Positions 33,890-46,715 are shown, counted from the stretch's first letter. The stretch is 64,000 nucleotides of DNA from Ophioderma brevispina (GCA_023653785.1 JAMKCH010002968.1:1-64000); one strand, 5' to 3'. Program-made: numbers and translations. Notes: a model not told the origin generated them from the letters alone.

Positions 33890-34171
33890 TTTTAATAAAG
33901 GCGTACCAAATGGCACAGCCAACAGCAGACATGGTCGGAATCCAACAAATCTAAGCGCTTCTAGTACTTCATCTACCCAATCAAATACAAGCACGGTCCC
34001 CGAAAGAGAGTTAAATCGCCTATACTGGTTGGTTAGAGGTTCCATGAACATTGGAACCCTTTGGTAGCTTCGTCATTAAGGACCAATCATATTCAAGATG
34101 GTGATAGCATGCATCGTATTCCAGACGATGACTCTTCCTCTCAAAGCACCTCAATTTCTAGTACAGTATAG
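33890..34171 (+). CDS. Cytoplasmic-tail exon of HYR gene copy 1, probably frameshifted near its end
   Basis: Enters in phase 2, continuous with the transmembrane exon. The frame reads a polar, Ser/Thr/Asn-rich tail including N-L-S-A-S-S-T-S-S-T-Q-S-N-T-S, then V-P-E-R-E-L-N-R-L-Y, and stops at TAG 34065-34067 after I-G-T-L-W. A second frame from about 34068 runs without a break through H-I-Q-D-G-D-S-M-H-R-I-P-D-D-D-S-S-S-Q-S to a TAG at 34169-34171, and has protein-like composition. A one-base indel at about 34055-34066 would join them. The joined protein would end S-S-T-V, matching a class I PDZ-ligand pattern. The early stop could instead be real. Confidence 0.65.
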
Positions 34172-34656
34172 TTTTAAGGATTAACCATTGTAACTGTATT
34201 CTTAACCGTTGTTTCTATATAAAACAAACATATGTGGGTACCGATAAAAGGTGGAAGAAATGCCGATCAGGCTCGAGCAATGAATGTTTGTATTGTGTCA
34301 GTTTGTACTTAGTTGTTACCTTTGATGAATTGAAACTTTGAGGCTTTGCTTTGTTTTCTTTGGCATTGTTTACTCTCTAAAGTAAAACAATGGTGAAAAC
34401 TGTGGTCTACTTAAGAGTGTAATTTGTACGATATACCTAACGAGTGAGAATATACTCCAAAAGAGTGAAAATCATCGTGTGTGTAGGGCAATAATTTCCA
34501 TGTGATTGCCAATCTAAAGAGCATTTTGTATATGAGACGTCTCCAATTGTTTGTCAAACCTGAGGTTCTGCATGTTTGTTTGCTTTTGCATCCGTTAAGC
34601 CTCATCTGAAATTAATAAGCTTAAAAATCAGTTTAGGTTGGACCCACTGAGGACGT

Positions 34657-34662
34657 AATAAA
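34657..34662 (+). promoter_or_regulatory. Candidate poly(A) signal AATAAA
   Basis: An AATAAA about 490 bases after the proposed stop of HYR copy 1. Position is reasonable for a 3' UTR, but the hexamer is common in AT-rich DNA and there is no transcript evidence. Confidence 0.3.
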
Positions 34663-34669
34663 ATACACG

Positions 34670-37535
34670 TCAGAGTTGTGTAAATTTCCTTCAACCCTTC
34701 AGACAGATCAAAGACATTTCTAGTTATATATGTTCGCATAAAACGTTCTGTTTTGTTGCGGTATGACCAAGTGTACTAGTAAGTGACGTAATTCGTATAA
34801 TCGTCTGGTTCTAAAAATCGATTGGATTCATCTTTAGACGGACACATGTACACAAGCAAGAAACAGTAAAATGTTAACCAGGTATCTGTAATTTGCAGAA
34901 TGCAGAATGCAGAAAAGCCAAGTTTAGTGTGTGAGTTGTCAAACACTATTTTGAGTACGATGCCTTCCCCCCCAATTAAACTTGATCCAGTTTACTTGAT
35001 AGCCTGACACAAGTCTCAAGTATCAATGCCATGTATAGTATATAATTAGGAGTTGCAGACAGGTGGTTTCACTCAATGTAAGCAACAAGAGTACACACAA
35101 AGTGTTCAATGTGAGGAGGACCCAGAAGAGAGCAATTGAAAAGGATTGGTTATTATCAGATGTGAGTCTGTATATTAAAATTGGTATAGTTTTGAGGGTT
35201 GAAAAATGTGTGGATAGAGACAGTCAGTGTGCATGTGTAAGGCACTGCCTTTTTATTCATTGTGTGTAGAAATTCTTTTAACCGTTTTGGATAGAGGTGA
35301 TAGTGTGGGGCTAGGAAAATTAGATGTGTCGTTTAAGTCTTTTCAAGGTCTGAAAGATTGTATTGTGTTTTTTTTCTTTTGCCGTATGCCAGTTTTATTT
35401 TATGTGTATGGAGACTGGGGTATGCCAAACAGGGTAATTATAGCCCCGTGGCTTATTGGAGTCTTCCTACCAAGGTCTTCATATCGAGTACACACACAAC
35501 ACACACACAAACACACTAATATAATAAAATAAACCAAAACACACACCAACCCACCAATGCAACAACTCTCCACACAGGACACAAACAAGGTTAGACTTAA
35601 ACATGCAAGCACCTGTGAAACTAAAGGGCCAATAGGCCTACTACAAGGATAAATGATGAACCAAAATTCATTTCCACAAATTTGAAATTGAAAGTTTTAC
35701 TGACATAAATCTGTAAAAGTAAAAAATTAAACCTCTGGGACAAGACAGTCCACTTTTTGGTGATGAGATGTTTCAAAAGGTAGAAAAGGGACCATCTTAG
35801 GGGATAAGGTGTACTTTTACCAACTTTGGAGACCATGATAACAATGCATTCAATTTCTTAGCCGAGAGGAAGGAAGTTTTTTATTAAGATGTAAGCCCGG
35901 GGATGTAAGGGGTTTATGGTGTATTTTGTTTTGGGGGGGCCGAGTCTCTGTAATTGCAGACCACACACACACACATACACACACACACACACATCACAAC
36001 TTTGCAATCGTGATGAAAATTTTAATTTGAAGCCTCTACCAGGCCTCTATCCAGCTCCATCACCCGGCTCCATCAGTCCAGCTTTTGAGAGTAAATTGAG
36101 ATTAAGTGGCAACTATTGTGAACATGATGATTGGTAACCTCACGACCTGACGTTAAATATTTACCACTTCCTAAAATGGACCCAATTCACTAGCATGAAC
36201 CTTATAAAACGGTAGTGCTATTCAGCATGTCCGGGTTAACTGACTCAATGTTACACTTTTTTACACTGCTCACACGTTCCTTTACCATTATTTTCACACG
36301 CGTATTTCCAACCCTGAACTTAGTAATGTTTCTCTTTTCTCTGAAATATATTGAAATAGATTTATTTTAAAAAAGGACATGGTTGGATCGAACCGGTGAA
36401 TATCTTCGTTTAACTCGATGCTCGTATCACTAACGATACTGTGTGTTGCTCACGTCTAGTATGTGCACATTCTCGAGAAAATGAATTAAATGTCATCTCA
36501 ATTTCTGCCCTAAATGTTTAGTGACTACCGGATGTACACCATGATTCGTTGACTCCCACAGCAATAATGGGGGCTATTATAAGTAAATCCGCTCGTTATG
36601 TAGAAGAACCACCTCATCACAGATTCTTTTTTTCATCTGACCTGCAGAGTCATTGTTATTAATTCATGCACTGAAAGATTGGGCAGTTTACACCATCCCC
36701 TCGATTTCGATTAACGGCTAGTTTTTCATGATTTGGAACACAAATTACCTGTCCTCTTTCGCGAATAAATAAAGGTTCTACTGTGTGTTTCAATTTCTAA
36801 GACCTTTTTCATCCTTATTCGAAAGGGAAACGAAGGTGAACAAAGCTCATGAGAAAAATATTGTTTGGAAAAACTGTGACCTACATCTTTGTGCAGAACC
36901 AAACCCTTAACTTGCCGTATAATTGCAAGGTGAAACCGTGCCGAACAAACTTTTAATTTAATATAAAAGAGTCCCTATATTAATATGATTAAGTTATGGG
37001 TGGTGTTCTGCACCAATGTTATAGCTTACCAATACAAAATTCTTTCATGATTTTTGCTCATCTTCGTTTCCTTCTTGAATAAATGAATAAATATACTGAT
37101 CATAGTTATTGAACTCCCAGCAGAAGTTTGAGTTTTATTTTTTTCGGAATGGGGGCATGAAGTATCTAAATCGGGCGGTGAAAACAATCAAAAGCTTTTA
37201 ACGTCATGTAACAATAACAATGGTTTGCAGTCCCTGAGAATCTGAAGTCTGTTGTCCTATTCAGAGCAGGAGGATCAATAGCACCATTATTTGCGGAGTA
37301 AGTGGAACATGGTGTACATCCCTTGGTCGCTGATATTCAGGGAAAAAGAGAGATGACATTTAATTCATTCAAGAAAAGTGTGCAAATACAAGAAGTGAGA
37401 ACCACGCGTAGAACTGATTTGAGTAATTTAGACAATTTATTTTAGCAAAAGTATGTACTTGTTAGGGTTGCGTCACCTTTGTAAACGCTATGAGAGCTGT
37501 CGATAGCCGACATGGGCGTTAACGGTTACAGACAA
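34670..37535. other. Region between gene copies, no supported gene
   Basis: Contains (CA)-type microsatellites at about 35488-35520 and 35958-35995. Open frames of 60-100 codons near 35063-35532 overlap on both strands and have no domain. No promoter could be recognised. Confidence 0.4.
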
Positions 37536-37538
37536 CCA

Positions 37539-40500
37539 TAGTCCGGACTGCTTAGAACCCCGCTTACAATTCACCTCAGGAGATTCTGAGACTTGATTGA
37601 GGTGTTGGACCATTTACCTTCAAGAATCACACAGGTGCTCTTTCGAAACCGGCTGCGAATTCCGAAAAATCCAAGATGGCCGCCGGTAGCCATTTTAAAA
37701 ATCTAAAATTTTAATTTTGATACCTAAAAGCATATGTAATACCTCGCTTTTAGGGGTTTTGGGGGGCTAGAAAGTCATTTCTGACATCGTTTTTATCATT
37801 AGAAGCCATGTTGCATGGCATGGATTGGGAATTCCAAGATGGCCGCGGCTGTCATAGTGTTTAGTACACATTTTGAAAGACTTATCCTAGAATTATGTGT
37901 CTATACCCATGTTTAACAAGGTCAAGGAAGCCAACAAGATCAAAGGTAACTTCTGGGTTCTTTGTTTTGGGGCAGCCATTGGTTGTTTTGGTTGAACGTA
38001 ATTCCCTCCTTTGGAGTAGGAGCACCAAGTTATAGAAAATATAGTGTCAAACTGGGTACAAAAGTCATTAATTTGGTACATGTGGAGTTGCGGAGTTGAC
38101 ATATAAGTGAATTTAGGCCAAAGTACAGTAGTGCATGGTTGGAGTTAACAAAGGTAGTGACAGAGTTGACAGGGTCATTGGTAATGACATGGTTGGTGGT
38201 GACACATGTATTTAGCAATGTTCTGAAAACGCATATTGAATATCTGACAATATCGATAGCGCACGTGTATTCAGTCCGTATGTACAATAGATCTGGCATA
38301 AGTTGAGATTTTAAGTAACATGGTTGGCGATGGTGTCTAATTGGCAGGACTGCTGATTGTGTCATAGTTGGCAGTGACATAGCTGATGGTGTCAGCGTTT
38401 GCAGTGTCATAATTGGAAGTGACATAGCTGTGGTGTTATAATTGGCATTGTCATTGATAATTAGAAATTGTATTTTGTTGGTGACATAGGTGGATCACGC
38501 ATCATCGGAATCATCGCTGTCTTCGTTATCTGAGGAAACAGGTGGTGAGTCTGATCGGCTGAATCCTCGTCATCCGAATCCCACTGGTATCAAGTCTCTC
38601 TACGTCATCTGCAAGAGCTTCGAAAATAATCGGGCCATCAGCCCATAATGGTTCTAAGTACCAAGAGTTGTGTCCATCCATGTCCATTAGTTGGAGAGGG
38701 AATGTCTACACGGAGTATCTACTAGTCTCCCTTATAGCAACTGTTCTCTCTACGGAGGTGTGTTGTAATGCTGCACGGACATGGCCGAGGACAACATACC
38801 GTCATAACAACATTCTCCATGATGAGAAGTGAACTGAGGCGGTCAAAACACTCTTGAATCTAGGTCGACCATAGATTGCACATGTAAATTCTCTCGAAAC
38901 CAGCCAAAACCCAATTCCCTAGTGGGGACCTCCCATGCACTCCTTAGGTCTGCTAGGATGGTTGGAAATTTGGACGCTTCTGCATTACTTTGATAGGTTT
39001 CACCGTCACTGTCACCTTGAAGGGACTAGTTGTATCACTATGTGTGAAGGCATGTAGGCCAACAGCCAACAAACTTTAATCATGAGGAAGACCTTTCTGT
39101 AGATTGATGGTCTCTGTTTCCTTAAAACAGTATGGTGTTGGTGAAAGAGAATGGAAAAGGGAAGGGAATGAGACATATATCGCGGTCTGGCGTACGTACC
39201 AAGATTCAAGAGAGTGTTGACAGCCTCAGGTACATCTCATCAAGAGAAATGTTGTGATGACGGTATATTGCACATCGGCTTGCAATATTCAACTTGCCAC
39301 GTTACCACCATGTCGTGCAACATTATGACAACAGTATCCGCCGTAGAGTGAACTATCAGGTTGCTACATGGAGACTGGAAGCTACTCCAGTTGTAGGTTG
39401 TAGGATTTTCCATCTCCAACTGATGGACATGGATAGACACTAAATCTGGGCATTTAGAACCAATTGGATTGATTGTCCGATTCTTCCCGAACTCTTGCAG
39501 ATGAAGTAAGAGACTTGATACAAGTGATTCGGGTGACGAGATTCAGATGATCGGACTCTCCACCTGTTTCATCAGAGAACGAAGACAGTGATGACTCTGT
39601 TGATGCATGATCCAACTATCCACCAACACAAAAAATAAAATGTACAATTATGACACTGCGAATTAGCACACCATTCAGATATGTCTTCAAATAGGCCATA
39701 GCCAATTGACAACCGCCAATTAGCACCGTCAGCTATGTTACTTCCAATTATGACACAAACACCGCCATGCCAACGCGCACCAATCGGCTTGTTCACTGTC
39801 AATTATGACATCAGCAATATCAATGCCAAATTATGATACCATCACATGTCACTTTAAATTAGACACTATGACACCATCAGCCACCCATCTAGTGTACATA
39901 CGGACTAAGTAAGTGTGCACTATCGATATTGTCAACTTACGTGATAGATGCCTTTCAAGAAAAATTGGTAAATACTGTCACCACCAACTATGTCATTACC
40001 TAATGACACTTGCCAACTCTGGTCACCACCACATTTGATTCATACCAACTAGTGTTTTGTGCTCCTATCTCCAATGGAGGGAAGTAAGTTCAACCAAAGA
40101 ACCCCCAAAAAATGGTTGCCCACAAACAAAAGAACCCAGTAAAGTTACCTTTGATCTTTTTGGATTTCTATGACCATGTAAAACATGGGGATAGACACCG
40201 AATCAGCTTCTACTCTATAAAAGGCGGAATAGATGTAATATAATCCATTTTTCTGGCGGCCATTTTGAAATTCAAGATTGCTGCGCACATTGTATGGTCC
40301 AGCATTGTCGTTATCAATGGGTATTGAATTACTTTGACCTCAACACTGTGTGTAGTCAGAACCAGAATTTGGCCTCTACGAATTCAGGGCAAAGATTAGG
40401 CAAAAAGTAGATATGGTGGCGGCATTTTGAAATTCAAGAGGACTGAAGCAACTAAATGGTCTAGCATTGTTATTCAATGGTCGCATTGGAATTCCTGGCC

Positions 40501-41085
40501 CTAACCTGTGGTTCTTTACTCATAAAATGGTGTAAATATTGGATTTCCTGCACCTACACTTATCTACAAAAGAGGATTTACACAAATTTAGGACGATTCT
40601 TTCAAAAGGTGTACTTTACATATGACCGCCGGCGGCCAACTTGGAATTCCAAATCCATCCCATGTAACATGGACTTCTAATATGTCAGAAATGAATTCCC
40701 AGCACCTAAAACCCTATAAACGATATTAAACATAATACTAGTTAACTCAATTCAAAATGTGTAATTTTTCATATATGCAGGCCGGCCATCTTGGAATTCC
40801 AAATACATACACATGTAACATGGACCTCTATGAGCAAAACCGATGTCAGAAATGAATTCCCAGCACCCCCCAAAACCCCTAAAACGAGGTACTACACATA
40901 CTTTTAGGTATCGAAATTAAAATTTATATTTTTTAAAGGCTACCGGCGGCCCATCTTTGGATTTTCAGGTTTTCGACAAAGCACCTGTGTGATTCTTAAA
41001 GGTAAATGGTCCACAACTCAAATCAAGTCTCACAATCTCTTGCGGATGAATTGTAAAGCGGGGTTCTAGGCAGGTCCTGGACTAA
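37539..41085. mobile_element. Foldback-type element, ~3.5 kb, with very long inverted arms
   Basis: The left arm (37539 to about 38880) and right arm (about 39190 to 41085) are reverse complements over nearly their whole length. Outermost words are GTCCGGACTGCTTAGAACCCCGC and, at the right, GCGGGGTTCTAGGCAGGTCC-TGGAC. Inner matching blocks include ACCTGTTTC(C/A)TCAGA and CTCTTGCAGATGA. Only about 300 bp in the centre is single-copy. Each arm contains degenerate ~20-bp direct repeats of the type GTGACAT(A/G)GTTGGTGGTGTCA at 38135-38470 and 39775-40030. The right arm also has locally tandem GGAATTCCAA..CATGTAACATGGAC units. TA flanks both ends. No transposase is read, although the arms hold an acidic Ser/Asp-rich coding-like scrap (left arm minus strand, about 38490-38560). 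Confidence 0.8.
38135..38475. repeat. Degenerate ~20-bp tandem repeats in left foldback arm
   Basis: Units combine GTGACAT, GTGTCAT, TTGG and AGTT, e.g. GTGACATAGCTGATGGTGTCA, repeated imperfectly a dozen or so times. The mirror array is in the right arm at about 39775-40030. Confidence 0.65.
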
Positions 41086-41089
41086 ATAA

Positions 41090-41765
41090 AAACAAAATAA
41101 TTTTACCTGAAGTGGGAACGTTTAAACAATTTACTTTATGGGAACTATTAATCATTTTTAAAAAAGCTTAGGCAGCAAGGTAAATTTAAAAATAGTGATT
41201 TCACCAAAAAAAATGTCTGTTACAACCTTGTAATTCAGAAATGCTGAGTGTTTCTTTATTTGTTACATACCTGACAGCTACCAAATCACTCAGAATGGTC
41301 ATCTAGAAGTTATTGGAGATTGTTTTTTGTTATAGAATTGTCCTAAGTGCTGCTAATCTAAGCTATCATCGTTGGTAAATTGTTTGTATAATCGTACTAT
41401 ATATTCAAAACCATTCTTATAAAGGTGCTTGCTTTTGTTCCGATTTAAATGTATTGGGTTCTCTATGTGATTGGGAGCATGGTACTTCGTACATTCGTCA
41501 TCAAGGTTTGTGGGGCCACATACTTGCGGTTTTGATGTAGAAGCCGATAATGCACATTGCAAGCCCTCCTCTTTACTACTGTGCTAATATATGCGTTTAA
41601 CTATTAAAACGACAGGTTATTGGTCTGTATATTATATTGTGAAAGAAATGATTTGAAAGGGGCCTGAATTTCCGCACAATGAGAACAAACCCGCCTTTTA
41701 TCTGCTCATCAAAATTGATTACTACGTCCTAGTAAAGGGGGGTCTAAATATGATCGGAAACGTCA
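41090..41765. other. No supported gene
   Basis: AT-rich unassigned sequence; one minus-strand open frame of 69 codons at 41353-41562 has no domain. Confidence 0.4.
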
Positions 41766-41767
41766 CT

Positions 41768-42497
41768 TTTAAAGCAATAAAAGCACATTTTTAAGAGCGC
41801 CCCCATTTCAAAATTTGAGATTGCTACATTCTTGTGTTGGTAAGGTTAGTAATTTTGTTATCATTAGGCAGTTCCTTTTAACCCCGCCAATTTAGAAATC
41901 ATGGACAATCAAATAAACATTTCGCACACATATTCGTGGAAGCAGCATCTGTTTGAAAAGCACAACTTTGGACAAGGATTACGTATGTGTAGTCAAAGAA
42001 CTCTGGTGAATTTTAATGCAATTTTTGAATATTAAATTGCTTTTCCGCTGTTGCAATACTTTGGGGCCCCGTGGGTGTAGTAATCGGGATCCCTGATTGC
42101 AATTAATGGTGGTGGTGGAAACGTCGGAATTGATGTCAGTCCATGTTGTGTTGTAATAGTGTCACCGCACGAAAAATGACCCTCTACCTTGACTCCTGAC
42201 GACCAGAACAACTAATGGATTCGCGTAGACACGTAAAATGGCGCATTTTCCACGACTATTTCATACTGAAAGGACGTTTCCAGCAGCCGTTGAATGATTA
42301 TGGAGATCTTCCCCCGAATAAGAAGTATTCTCATTAAAAATTCCAGTATCTTGTGGACACACAGAGATTTTGAGCTCTTGCCATTCACAGGTATGTTTTA
42401 CTAGTTCAAATTAAAACAATGAACTTGCAAAACCTCACAAATATCTGAAAATGGGGTCTGCTCTTCTAAAAATGTGTGTTATGATTTAAATTGATAG
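41768..42497. mobile_element. Miniature element family T, copy 2 (~730 bp)
   Basis: Left end AGCACATTTTTAAGAGCGCC...CCCATTTCAAAATTT near 41780-41815 is the inverse of GAAAATGGGGTCTGCTCTTC-TAAAAATGTGTG near 42448-42478. The central core (about 42105-42300) carries AAAAATGACCCTC, CGTAGACACGTAAA and CTGAAAGGACGTTTCCAGCAGCC-type words shared with the other copies. Confidence 0.65.
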
Positions 42498-42499
42498 AT

Positions 42500-43690
42500 A
42501 TGTTTTATATTTTTAAATGATTAAATAAAAACGGTATTTTGAAAAAAAAAAAAGATAGAAAAGCAAACAGCAGACAACTAGTTTTGTCTCATTACTGATT
42601 TCTCCTCTTTCTAAAGAAAAAAAATATGCTCATGGTTCTCGAAGGAGGGGGGGATGGCAACGGGAAAGGTGGGCCTTATGTTTATCATCCATCCCGCTCC
42701 GCTCTATTCTCCTTACATTTTTCCACGAACCCTATGCCCGTACTCTTTCCTTTCCTTCTCGGACTTAGGAAATATCTTTTTAGGCAGATCCATCGCTTAA
42801 AGACCAAAAAGCGCTATCAGACCCATTTTAAACAAAATGCGCTGCGGTATCCTGAGACAAACTTTTTTTTTATTGGCCTTATGTCAATTTGTGGCACATG
42901 AAAATATATAATGGTTGCACCATTTATGATATTATCATAAATTAGGAATACAATGCGATGGGGGCCTGGAAACTATGGGAGGTCGCTATCTATAACCCTG
43001 CGATTCCTATATTGAAATGTCAAACAAAGAATCTATAGACCAGTGAACATCCTATGCCAATTATTTGTTATGCGAATCAATTCCTGCGAATCGTTATGGC
43101 CCATCCCATAGTATTAAAAAATCTAACAGCTTACAATTGCCCAGTGTGTGCAGTCAGGCCGACCTATTTAAAGATACGGCCCTAACATGTTACAACATTC
43201 TGTTTAAAGGGTTCTTAGATTTTTCTTATCTAGTGTGGACCATTTGAACAATATTTAAAACTAGCTAAGCGGACAATTTTACCCCAGGAATCAACCTTGA
43301 ACTGTTTTACGTTTTACCTCTGTACAAATTTTTTACCATTTTCCTACAATGCTCCACGCGGTGGATTTTTGTATAAATGTCTGGATATTATTATTGGTGC
43401 ATTTTGCAGTAATTAACTGACAGGGAAAATACATGGTCAGGCCCCCCGTAATGGCAAAAGAGGTTGTGGTTGAGTGGTAAATATCCCGTATGGATGAAGT
43501 ATTGAATGCAGAGGAGATCGATAACAAGAGGTCAATGGCCATGGTTGATGTTTGTACCAAGCGTTGATTGCCGACATGTTCAAACAAATCTGTTGGTGGA
43601 AGAAAGCAGTGAGTGAGCCCGGGAAACAGTATTTTTGTTTAAATACTCGCATACAGTGACTCCAGTGTCACGTAATAGTATTTTTTAAAG
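42500..43690. other. No supported gene
   Basis: Unassigned. Open frames at 42626-42901 and 43065-43247 lack domains and neighbours. Minus-strand frames at 43333-43652 overlap each other in different phases. Confidence 0.4.
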
Positions 43691-43695
43691 TTTTC

Positions 43696-44305
43696 ATCCG
43701 AGATTGCAAAATTTGGGACGAGATTAATGTAACAATTTGATATATAAATCGCGGGCAACGACTCTACTTTGCAATACAATCCATTAAGATTGGGGCAATG
43801 AACCGAACAATTAAAACTTTCAAATATACCCAGTTCTGGGGATTTCTTTTGCGTAGGTGTCATAGAGGGAAAATTAAGCAAACTCCCATTCCCCATCATA
43901 GACGAGAGGTCAGAAGTATAGATGCAAAAAAAAAAAAAAAATTAATAAAAAAACAAACAAAACAAAAAAGCATTTTTACGCGTATTAATATTTACCTACA
44001 ATGTCTTGTATCCGAGATTGCAAAACCTGGGAAGATAAGTTAATGGAAATAATTTGATAAATATTAAAGCGCGGTCAACCAGTGAATACCAATGCATTAG
44101 GACTCATTGACTGGGGTAAGGAACCGAACAAATTGAAATTAATATACCAGTTCTGGGTATTCTTTGCGTTAGGTGTCATAGAGGGAAACTAAGCAAAACT
44201 CCATTCCCTTAGAGACCAGGATGTCAGGAGGACAGATAGAAAAAAAAAAAAATTTAGCATTTTTAGCTTAGTAATTAATATATTTACCGAGACTGAGACA
44301 GCCTA
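43696..44305 (+). repeat. Head-to-tail duplication of a ~313-bp unit
   Basis: 43696-44008 and 44009 to about 44305 match along their length: ATCCGAGATTGCAAAA, GCG(G)GCAACGAC or GCGGTCAACCAG, GAACCGAACAA, CCAGTTCTGGG, GGTGTCATAGAGGGAAA, ACTCCATTCCC, and a poly-A tract followed by AGCATTTTTA. Differences are mostly small indels. Non-coding; the open frame of 43798-44043 is inside the repeat. Confidence 0.85.
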
Positions 44306-44309
44306 TATA

Positions 44310-45430
44310 AAAGTGCACTGGTCTTTTACTAAACGGCTTGTTTCTGATGGAGGGCGCAGAGGGTCAAAGTCTATTGCATCAATCAGGCTTGACTGGATTC
44401 CCCCCACCTACGTTAGTAACTAAGTATTTGTGATACTCAAACTATTCCTTATTTTAACCCTATCTGTGCTCCATCAATAATTGTAACATCGTTTATCCAA
44501 ATCGAGCAACTTTAAAAGTGGACCCTGTACCAACTGCAATTGACCCTTTTATTGATTTGTGCTGTGTTTAGCCTAGACTTGACACTTTAGGCTGTAGTTA
44601 GGGGCAACTATACATTTTCTGAATACCTTATGGTTAGACAAGTAACATGGGTACCTTTAACATGGTTTGGATCAGTTTAAAAAAATTGATCGCCTGTATA
44701 ATCTCCCATGTCTGCGATGGACTATAATCGTGGTATTGTTTCGCCCCTCCTACGATTTCCTTAGCCCGCCCCTGGGTGATTAGGTTGATCCTAAAATAAA
44801 GCTAAATAAGACGTCATATAAAATGTTTGAAACATGTTTCAAAGTAATATGATCAAGGCGTGTATACACAAATAGCATGGCAAGAGATTTTCGTGATTTC
44901 TTACTTTATGCACAAGATTGTCTTTTCGGATTTGATGTGATGAATAGCTCGGGATTCCAGATCGACTTCACTATGCATATAACATTGCCAATACATTTCC
45001 ATTTCATCCATTGAGCGTTGAGGGACTGACCGATGAAGGCAGACTGTTGTATTCCTATTCTTGCTATGATGGGGGGATCTCTACAGGTTTGGTGTTATTG
45101 TAAAGAGAGGGAAAAAATGATTCACTAGTTGCTAGTTTGGATGTTGTTGAGAAGAAATATTTTGTCTAAATGTGCTATTGACCTAGCGTTCTTCTTTTGT
45201 CACTTATTTTATGCGATTTCAAGCGTTTAATGGGTGGTTTTGAGTTACATCCCGGTCGCCTATTTTTCGAAAAAAAAAAATACATGGCGCTAGAGCGGAT
45301 CATTTTTTTCATGAATTCAATCAAACAATCAATCAATCAATTTATTTCACTATGCAAGCAGCGATACAAAGATTATGATGTTTAAGTATACTAGCATAGC
45401 GGGTAAACCAACAGAGCATAGCTCAAGTAA
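44310..45430. other. No supported gene
   Basis: Unassigned AT-rich DNA with a short CAATCAAT repeat at about 45317-45342. Confidence 0.4.
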
Positions 45431-45439
45431 TGGCACCAT

Positions 45440-45640
45440 AAAAAAAGTAGAAGTTTGTTAGAAAAAACATGGCGAAGTTTATAAAACCAAGGCGACTTTG
45501 GAAAACACAAAAAATGGCGAATTGTAAAAATCACGGCGAGTTTGAAAGAGTTTGTAAAACAACGACGGTTCTGTAAGAAAAACCCGGACAGTTTGCAAAA
45601 GTGTGCAACACGAATTACGAGGCGATGTTAAAACGTTGCA
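45440..45640. repeat. Degenerate ~20-25-bp minisatellite
   Basis: Units of the form GGCGA-AGTTTG-TAAAAAC recur about eight times with varying spacers (for example around 45472, 45492, 45516, 45535). Non-coding. Confidence 0.55.
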
Positions 45641-45924
45641 CAGAACACAAAGGACCTCCATGTTAAGTGTTAACTCCCGGATACCGACGGTTTTTCCCCG
45701 ATTGCGATTAACCCCTTTTTTGTTGCCAAATTATTTAATGCAATTGTCAATGACCATTTATGAGCAACGAAATAATTGAAAAAGACCAAATTGATCCCTA
45801 GAAATATACCGGGGGCCACCAACCAATATGAACTTTCATCCGGTGCATTAAAGTGGCAAAAGTTTTTGCAAAAACTTGCAGGTAATTCATTTCTTCATCC
45901 TGTTCAGGTCATTTTAATAAACCA

Positions 45925-46175
45925 CTGTGTAAGGGAACACTTTCACCGCGGGGTTAGGGTATATGCCGTCAAATTCGAAGGGCTGTGGTGTGTGGTGGGT
46001 GTTGGGGGGGGGGGGGGTGCCACCCAAAGAATAATTGTCAATTACCATGGTAGAGCTAAAACTTGCATGAAAATCCGACATTCTAACCTTTTTAGAGCAA
46101 ACTGGATTTTCACCCATTGTCTATAGAAAATGCCCATTTTTGCTGGCTTCGCGGACTAGGACGTCATTGTTGGAC
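45925..46175 (-). repeat. Dispersed repeat family M, copy 5
   Basis: Minus-oriented copy: GGGTGCCACCC after a G run, AGAGCTAAAACTTGCATGAAA, ATCCGACATTCTAACC, GGATTTTCACCC and GAAAATGCCCATTTTTGC. The 116-codon plus-strand open frame from 45776 runs across it and is not called. Confidence 0.5.
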
Positions 46176-46179
46176 CCAT

Positions 46180-46715
46180 TCTAAGTATATTCAGTGACTT
46201 ATTTTGGTATCAATAGAAAGAGAAGGAGACATAGGAACCAAAAAAACCATAGGATGTGTATAAAGACATTCCCGAAGGGTAGTAGGAGTGTTCCCAGTCT
46301 CTGCTCTGTCTCTTGCGTTTGGTAAAAGATTATGCTAAACTAAAAACTTGTGAAGGGACATGTTCAGATTACCCCCACCTTGACATTGCTGGTCATAATA
46401 TCGCGCCCTCTATTATTACCAAACAACTGTCCACGAAACGCGTAAATTACACCCAGGGCTCTGGAATACACAAATCGGAGCACGAATTGGGTTGAAGAGC
46501 TAGTGTAATTCGGTCGCTTAGCATTTTCATATCACCGTGGACCCGAGGGAGGGTAGACTGTAGGGGAATTCCGCGTGGAAACGGTGTTAAAAAAAAAAGA
46601 AAAAAAAACTTGGTAAGGAGGCCGGGTAAATTGTACAGTAAGAAGAGGATTTCATGGAAAAAATATTCTAATTACAGTACTCTCGAGCTTAGCACTTGTA
46701 ATTTTTTTTAGCATA
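46180..46715. other. No supported gene
   Basis: Unassigned; contains an A/G tract near 46588-46608. Confidence 0.35.

Noticed and set aside
38140..40030. CRISPR-like array of short repeats
   Set aside because: The units are degenerate, adjoining, lack unique spacers of fixed length, and lie in mirrored arms of a eukaryotic foldback element.
45776..46126. 116-codon plus-strand open frame
   Set aside because: Crosses a G run and a minus-oriented copy of dispersed family M; no domain.
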